DNA of 60,000 bases from Membranipora membranacea (Eukaryota; Bryozoa; Gymnolaemata; Cheilostomatida; Membraniporidae), in contig OU612066.1 in the NCBI GenBank assembly GCA_914767715.1, positions 10,423,001-10,483,000 of the forward strand, written 5' to 3'. Below the pieces are notes generated by a model that saw only the letters and a list, made by a program, of their open reading frames with translations, was not told the DNA's origin and did no database searches. Within the stretch, counting starts at the first letter, position 1, and every line of letters begins with the position of its first letter. The position numbers were made by a program, and so were the translations under genes. Positions 47,245-60,000 of this stretch are shown piece by piece.

Positions 47245-48951
47245 TCAAGGCAAAGCAGCTAGATCAGGCTCAAAAAACCTACCTTTAGATTCAGTGTTCT
47301 TAAGGATACTTGATGAATAATACCCAGAAATGAAGGAACTACGAGTCAAATAGTCGTGACATATCAGAAAGTCTTCAAAAGAATGATTACCAGGCATTGA
47401 GAGTATAGCCTTAGTCAATACATGGATGTAGAACATTGTGACAGTTTCGCTGTATCCATATTGAATTTTCTCCTTGTGTTTCTCATTGAACTTTAGTATA
47501 CCCTGTTTTATGAGAGGGGTGGCAGCCTCTGGTCCATGTTGGGTGATATAATTCCATGCCATCCTCAGGTGGGCATTATGTGTCCACTGTTCAAATGGCA
47601 TACTAGTATTCTCAAATGCTTCCATGAATATCTCATCTCCTATAGTTCTGAATGATCTAAAATGAAAAATATTACCCGTTTAGAAGTTATCTACTCTGAG
47701 TTTGTCAGCAGACAACTCCAAACTCATAAACAGGAATCCATCTCAACTACACCAGGGAGTTTGGGACTCCCTCACTACAAGAACGTATGACTACATACAA
47801 AGATCCGGATAACTCGTAGCATTGTGGATATTATCACCAAACATATTAGCTTATCCTAAGTCCTATGCGATAGATAACACACCTTTTGTAGTATAGCAAA
47901 GGATCCGATGCATGTTCTGAGTGTATATCAGCTCCTAGAACCGTACCGTACCACACATGGTGATCTCCTACTACATTGAGATTATTTACACTACACTGTA
48001 GCATTCCCAGACTGTCTGTTAGTAGCGGTAATCCTGTAATATACCGATATAATAGTCTTCAACCTCAACCAATAATTATGCTGTCAAACATTCAATCAGT
48101 TTAATAAATTGGTCTGTAAAATCAAGAAATAAACACTGATAGCAACTTGTATCAACTTATATCTTGCTATGAAATATTTAATCATAGTTTAGACTGCTTA
48201 TATAAGAAGTGATCTAATCGATGAAGTATTACAGGTTTTAATGTTCATCCAAAGAGTCAGGTAAGCTATTATATTTACCCTTTATACCATTTACATGTGG
48301 GATATCTTCAAATTGATTATACCCTAGATCTGAACTGAGACTTTTGGCAAAGTGCATCCCACATTCCAGCTGCCGATCTGAGAGAAGATTTGCTGCAAAG
48401 TGGTTGGATTTTTCTATCACACTATTCATAATATTCCCGGAGTATATCGATACTAATACTGTTGGTGGCTCTAATGTTAGACTTGTAAAACTGCTGCAGG
48501 TTACACCTCGCTTGACCACTCCATACTTTGGATCCACCTAAATCAACAAAAACACACAAGTATTTTAGTAAATTTGAGCAAGGAGTTAACGACTCCTTGA
48601 TTTGAGTTAACCCCTCTGAAATCACCATAATGTATGTACATTTTTCATGGAGATAACTACTCAAAAATAGATTCTTAGCCTTAGGTAGCGGTATGGATCA
48701 AACTTATTCAAATGCAATTGTCAATGTAAAACAAAAAATCTATATATGCATAGAGCATCTTAAAAATAATTTTGTTTATTCTTAAAGTTAACCCAAAAAT
48801 CAAAACATGACATCAGCACACTCACCATGGATGATGTGACAACCACTACGGGCTGAGGAAGTGCTCTCATACATTTCCGGAGATTCTCCATTTGTCTCTT
48901 TGGTATAACTGAGCAGCAGTGTCTGATTGAATGCCTCCATGAGGACAACAT
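47245..48951 (-). CDS. Flavin-reductase-like FMN-binding protein with helical C-terminus
   Basis: There are four exons: 48826-48951, 48279-48537, 47883-48033, 47245-47656 (315 residues). The start at 48951 gives MLSSWRHSIRHCCSVIPKRQ, an Arg/Ser-rich, acid-free leader typical of a mitochondrial presequence. Residues about 24-190 have the flavin-reductase split-barrel pattern: MRALPQPVVVVTSS, KRGVTCSSFTSLTLEPPTVL, NHFAANLLSDRQLE, LLTDSLGMLQCSV, GDHHVWYGTVLGADI, DPLLYYKR. The C-terminal about 125 residues (MPFEQWTHNAHLRMAWNYI..., YSETVTMFYIHVL) are helical. They resemble, from memory, small bacterial conserved hypothetical proteins with an F.H..H..AW.Y core and KYHET-like motif. This gives a two-domain architecture. 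The reaction is not known; the barrel family binds FMN and reduces flavin or an attached substrate. In-frame stops upstream of 48951 support this start. Confidence 0.8.
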
Positions 48952-49124
48952 TCTGTACCTTCACTGGAAAATCAGAGTAAGATTTATGAAAACTTGCAGA
49001 TATCAGGATTACAGCACTCACAGGAGTTACAGAACTGGGGAGAAATCCTTTCACGTTACAATCGGGAAATATAGTCTGAGATAATTTCAATGACAAGTGT
49101 TCTTGAGTAGTGACATCAGCCATT

Positions 49125-49400
49125 TAAAGCTAAAGTGAGGCTAGAGTGGGTGACGTTACTGCAAGGATTGTGTAGTAACGATGATGCTATCATTGATTTA
49201 CTGCTTACAGTCCAGGTTTTTTGTTGATAACTCAAAAATATTTAATCGGATTTTGAGTTTGAAATATGCTCTATACTCAACTTGTGGCTGTTTCTGCTTC
49301 AAGACATATTTTTCGGTGAAAATTGATATCAAACTGTCACAAAAAGTGGCTAAATCTATTAAAATCTACAAAATCAAGATCTGATCGGTTAATCAATAAA
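49125..49400. repeat. Dispersed repeat also at 0.9-1.13 kb
   Basis: GCTAAAGTGAG...GACGTTACT...GGATTGTGTAGTA.CGAT and AATTGATATCAA.CTGT...CTA.ATCTATTA recur at about 915-1110 in the same orientation. Here it sits immediately upstream of the flavin-reductase gene. It shows no coding sequence or termini. Confidence 0.55.
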
Positions 49401-51110
49401 AACACCTAGTGTCTGTACTGCAAGTCAATGAAGAAAACACCAATGCTACTACACAACTCAATGTCACAGCGTCACCCAATGCATCAGTGCCAAGTTAAGT
49501 ATGCTCCATATAGTGCCCTGTCAAGGTATATTATTACATCTATGACATCAGCTAAATATCATAGTTTTTCATGGAACAATCTGATGGTGATAGCCAGAAT
49601 CGTCTTTCCCTTTGTTGTATAATCAGATTATGGCCCGAACTAAGACAAGATAGCCAAGCACCCTAATCTTGGACCAATAAATGTAGCTAGGACCTAATCG
49701 CGGAATTTGAACATGATTAGACGTGAAACATCTTCATTGGTAGAATCAATAGTTGGGATTAACATTATTGGGCTCTAAATTGATGTGATACCGGCCAAAA
49801 CCAATGCTGATTATGTTGTGGCTCTGATATGAGTGGCTGTTGAGTGAGAATGAGAGTGAAACTAAATTATTTTCACAATAAGTATACCAATAGGTACTTT
49901 GAGGAAGTTGATTTGACCTGGCCTTGGCCCTTTCCCATCTACAAGTCAATCAGAGGCAACACATTGACTAGTAACTCTCAATCACAACATATAAAAACTT
50001 GGGACGGGTATCATTTGATGCAAGAACCTGCATTTTTTATCTACTGAAGCATGATAAATAAACCTAGAGAACACCGATTGGAGATGAATCTTTCGTAACA
50101 CACAATAATATGTCACAGTCTGAACTGAACTATTGAACTAGGAGTGGTCTGACAGTTAAGGACTTGTGATTGTACAATCTAGGTTCAATTCCCAGCGCCG
50201 AATGCCATTTTGGATTGGCACTGGCTAGCTATTCATTAGAGCCAAGTCAGGTCTGATCAGGACCAGAAACACAAGAGGAGCATCAGGATGCCTATTTGGT
50301 AACTGCCGGATGTCCGCGTGGCACCCAGTAGCTTCCAAAGCGGTATCCGGACAACCGCCTGATGCAAAATAGGCATCCGGTCATAAAAAAGGCATCCAAA
50401 AACAAATTTGAGAGGTGTGTTCGTAACAGGGGAGGGTTGGTTGTAGACATGGCCATCGTTATCATCAGTGCGACAAACCCAGGATGGGATGAGATGAAAA
50501 AACTGTTCTGAGTCGATCCAGATGGGTTTGCTACGGCCAATATTACCGCGTTGAGCCCATCCGGATGCGTAAGTGACAGTCCAAGGTGAAAAAAATGGCC
50601 CGTTAGCACAGTCAGATGGGTATTTTGTCATGAGCGGATAGCCCTTTAACAGAGATGTGTGGGGGATTAAGGTGGATTGACCGGACACATTTTTAGCACA
50701 ACACAAGTCAGGCTTGTTGGTTACGAGTGTAGGTGCCTAGAGGGTAAAGCTATATATTGAGTTAAGATTTATTCTTACAGACGAACAAGCTGCAACAGAA
50801 CATATATCAATATGAGGTAGTGAAGCTTACTCAGCCAATGCCCAATGTGTTGGCTCTGACTGGTGGGTGGGGCAAAGTTCGCACCAATGCCAGGTCATTT
50901 GGTACTTTTAGGAAAGTACCTTCGGCCCTGGCATTGCCTTATTTTAAATGAATGGAAATACTTTATGGGCTGGTTTTGATCTGTTTAATGATCAAGGGCC
51001 CTGAGATGTGATTGAATTGAGTTTTATGGGGTTCGAAACCACAGCTAGTCATCCTCAAACTTTTGTCCATGGCAATATCCCACATTTATTATAAGTTAGG
51101 GAATGCCCAT
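49400..51110. other. Stretch without a supported gene
   Basis: It contains a tRNA-like SINE fragment at about 50,141-50,205 (GGTTCAATTCC B-box). A more GC-rich block at 50,270-50,700 has a 149-codon open minus frame with repeated GGATGCC/GGCATCC words. That block looks like part of a mobile element, but no known protein is recognisable. Confidence 0.4.
50141..50205 (+). mobile_element. tRNA-like SINE fragment
   Basis: AGTGGTCTGACAGTTAAGGA (A-box-like) and CTAGGTTCAATTCCCAG (T-arm/B-box) at tRNA spacing. The anticodon arm is irregular. Confidence 0.45.
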
Positions 51111-51120
51111 GCCATGTGAC

Positions 51121-52151
51121 CATGGGCCCCTGGGACTTACATGTCTTTACTGTGCCAATGTCCACTATCAACCACCCAAAAAACACCAAACAGGGTAAGA
51201 GACGGAAAAAAAATTTCAACCTACCTTGAAATCTCTCACACTAACTCACACCTCCTTCCTCTTTCACTTGCTTCAGGTTTGAAGGTTCTAGCACAAACAG
51301 AGCTGACTCTATGGACCAGAGAAAAAAGATGCCTCTACAAAATTTACAAAAACCTGAAAGGCAGTTTTGTAGAGGCATCTTTTTTCTCTGGTCCATAAAG
51401 TCAGCTCTGTTTGTGCTAGATCCTTCAGACCATGGGCCCCTGGGACTTACATGTCTTTACTTTGCCAATGTCCACTATCAACCACCCAAAAAACACCAAA
51501 CAGGGTAAGACACAAAAATGTTTTGTTTACAACCTACCTTGAAATCTCTCACACTAACTCACTCATCCTTCCTCTTTCATTTGCTTCAGGTTTGAAGTTT
51601 CTAGCACAAACAGAGCTGACTTTATGGACCAGAGAAAAAAATACTTCTACAAAATTCACAAAAACCTGAGTAGGTTGAGATGGCTGCATGAGTATTGACA
51701 TCCCTACATGATTATTGTAATTTTTTTTTCATTTCACTAAATCGGTTCTTTTTACACTCGTATATGATTTCTCATAGTTTATTAGAAGCTTAAAAATTAA
51801 TGAATATAATTTAGAACTCATATATGAGTATAAAAAGAACCAATTTAGTGAAATAAAAAAGTACAATAATCATGTGGGGATGTCAATACTCATGCAGCCA
51901 TTTCAGCCTACTCAGGTTTTTGTCAATTTTGTAGAAGTATTTTTTTCTCTGGTCCATAAAGTCAGCTCTGTTTGTGCTAGAAACTTCAAACCTGAAGCAA
52001 ATGAAAGAGGAAGGATTAGTGAGCTAGTGTGAGAGATTTCAAGGTAGGAAATAAACAAAAAAAATTTTGTGTCTTACCCTGTTTGGTGTTTTTTGGGTGG
52101 TTGATAGTGGACATTGGCAAAGTAAAGACATGCAAGTCCCAGGGGCCCATG
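51121..52151. mobile_element. Foldback element with 8-bp target duplication
   Basis: The termini are CATGGGCCCCTGGGACTTAC and its inverse at 52,132-52,151, with arms of about 230 bases. CATGTGAC flanks the element on both sides (51,113-51,120 and 52,152-52,159), an 8-bp target-site duplication as left by hAT-type transposition. The left terminus is repeated in tandem at 51,432, and the first copy (51,121-51,431) carries its own internal hairpin around ACAGAGCTGACT. The core (51,720-51,880) is also an inverted repeat. No transposase frame, so non-autonomous. Confidence 0.85.
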
Positions 52152-52164
52152 CATGTGACCTAGC

Positions 52165-53660
52165 ATTGGCTCTCCTTTTCATTCATCACCCACCAAGCAG
52201 AGCCTACACATACATTGGTTAGTACCAGGCCTGCTGTGGCTTAGCAAATATTAACATTAATTAAATATTATAATTTTATAAGTAATTCATTTATTTTATT
52301 TATAGAGGTTTTCTTAGAAGTATACAGATAACAAAAAGAATTCTAATTAGGCCTATAGGTAACTGAATTCTAATTATAGGTCACTCAATCATTGACTTGA
52401 GTGACCTATCCTATAATTAGAATGTCAATGCCAATGATTATATACAAATGGAGGCTATTTATGTACCTTCTTGCTTAAAAAAACTTCTGGTCTGTTGGTA
52501 TTCTTGAAGTTATGAAAAAAAAACCAAGGTCAGGAGCTTCCTTTAGTTGAATCAAGGAGTAGTAACAGAACAGTAATCCCTGTCATTCCTTTAGTTGAAT
52601 TGAATAAACTTTTTTGCATGATGATATGACCTTGAGCCTTGTGACCCATGTGCAGTGAAAGTATTGCTACTACCAATGAATATTTCTAATTTCCATTTGA
52701 GAAAACCTTAACAAAAACTTTAATTCCAGCATCCAGTAATATATGGGTGGATAACTCTTGACTGCCAACGTTTACAGTTCGAATAAATAAATTGATAAAC
52801 TAAAAAGGGGGAAAATAGATTACACCTAGTCATAACACTATGTATCTTTTATTGACAATCTTATTCGGGTTGGAGACAAAGAATGTCAAGACAGGGCCAC
52901 TTTTTCACTGAACGTCTTGAGTTTTTATAATTTGGCTTATTTGAAGCTCTACTGCCAGATTAATTGTTATTGATAGACCTTGATATCTTGAGTGGATATG
53001 TGGAGCCATCCATCTTTGTGTAATTGAATGGCCCAAAGAGCCAGAGTACTATTAATTCAAAAAATATAAACAGTTCTTTTCATCACAAAAAGCAAATCTT
53101 ATTGACTACTGTAAACCCTATTGACAACCAAGAAGATAGCCAGCCCATGATAAATTTTTTAGGCAAAGTTATTTGATAAATCCTGTGTAAGCCTAATGAA
53201 TGAAAAAAACAAATTTTGATTACAAACAAGATCGTTTACTTGGTGAATATTGAATCTCATGCAACGTTATTACTTTGTTTGAGCATATGCTAAACTAATT
53301 GCTTTGAGTAATTCTACTGTTTCTCTTATTAATGTCTAAATACAGCAATGGTGTGAACCAAAAAATGTTCAAAATAGGCCTATGTATAAGCTGAGATTTC
53401 CTAATAGATTCGGTTTTCAAAGGACAGCAACGAAAATACAATCAGGCAGTAAATGATAGGCTGTACACCGCATTGAAACAGATCAAAAGTTTTATGCAAA
53501 AAAAACCACTTGAATTATCTACCGAAAATATTCTCTTCATATTTTCAAACACCTAAACTAAGACTTGTAAAAGTACACAAGATCTCGAGTTTGAGGAAAT
53601 GTCTAGTTAGTAAAAAGCCGAATGCACGGAGATTAGAGTCTATGATAACAAGTATTAAGG
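52165..53660. other. Intergenic stretch, one palindrome
   Basis: It holds a hairpin at about 52,368-52,424 (ATTCTAATTATAGGTCACTCA ... reverse complement). No gene is seen. It is the 3' flank of the glutamate dehydrogenase gene. Confidence 0.5.
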
Positions 53661-53662
53661 GC

Positions 53663-60000
<6,338 letters not shown>

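Noticed and set aside
48800-49123. Minus ORF starting MADVTTQEH as exon 1 of the flavin-reductase gene
   Set aside because: Its frame is not that of the conserved MRALPQPVVVVTSS segment. The correct frame has a stop just before the Met at 48951, which itself starts a good mitochondrial leader. An untranslated upstream exon remains possible.
50257-50706. 149-codon minus ORF
   Set aside because: No recognisable domain, overlaps another frame of similar length, and is rich in repeated GGATGCC words; more likely mobile-element debris than a gene.

Overview
The window looks like nuclear DNA of an early-branching animal. It is AT-rich, the genes have spliced short exons with GT..AG borders, introns run from about 100 bp to over 2 kb, and non-coding sequence is full of small foldback elements and tRNA-derived repeats. 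Conserved animal genes (glutamate dehydrogenase, an LRRC27-like gene) sit beside a uromodulin-type D8C mucin and lineage-specific receptors. A marine sponge is my best guess, but that is inference from gene style and not from a marker gene.

Layout. 1-3 kb: on the + strand, the last exon of a secreted-family gene and the tail exon of a third, frame-shifted receptor copy, followed by a minus-strand relic. 3.5-4.6 kb: a secreted mucin-like D8C protein. 5.3-21.1 kb and 21.2-39.1 kb: two direct tandem copies of one 16-18 kb unit. Each unit carries, on the minus strand, (i) a two-domain transmembrane receptor gene (6.6-10.7 and 22.5-27.0 kb), (ii) upstream of it a small secreted-protein gene of unrecognised family (11.0-15.1 and 27.2-30.6 kb) with an array of interchangeable signal-peptide first exons, and (iii) the 3' exons of an LRRC27-like gene. 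The complete LRRC27-like gene runs 41.9 to 36.3 kb. Unit 1 holds only a broken copy of its last four exons, so the duplication broke inside LRRC27 intron 5. 45.9-46.2 kb: terminal exon of a small single-pass membrane protein (+). 47.2-49.0 kb: flavin-reductase-like protein (-). 53.7-60 kb: ten exons of mitochondrial-type glutamate dehydrogenase (-), running off the right edge.

The most novel content is the duplicated secreted-protein plus receptor module. The receptor has a signal peptide, a YWTD-like propeller-type ectodomain, a transmembrane helix, and a tail built of about 49-residue repeats combining a Tyr motif (YCDIPLP) with an SH3-ligand-like proline motif (PPVPAPRP). A second hydrophobic segment lies at the extreme C-terminus. 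Between the two copies the N-terminal ectodomain has diverged strongly, while the membrane-proximal part, tail and neighbouring introns are nearly identical. That pattern fits a recognition-type receptor family under diversification and gene conversion. All exon models below were assembled by eye from reading frame, GT/AG borders and agreement between copies; their total lengths are multiples of three.
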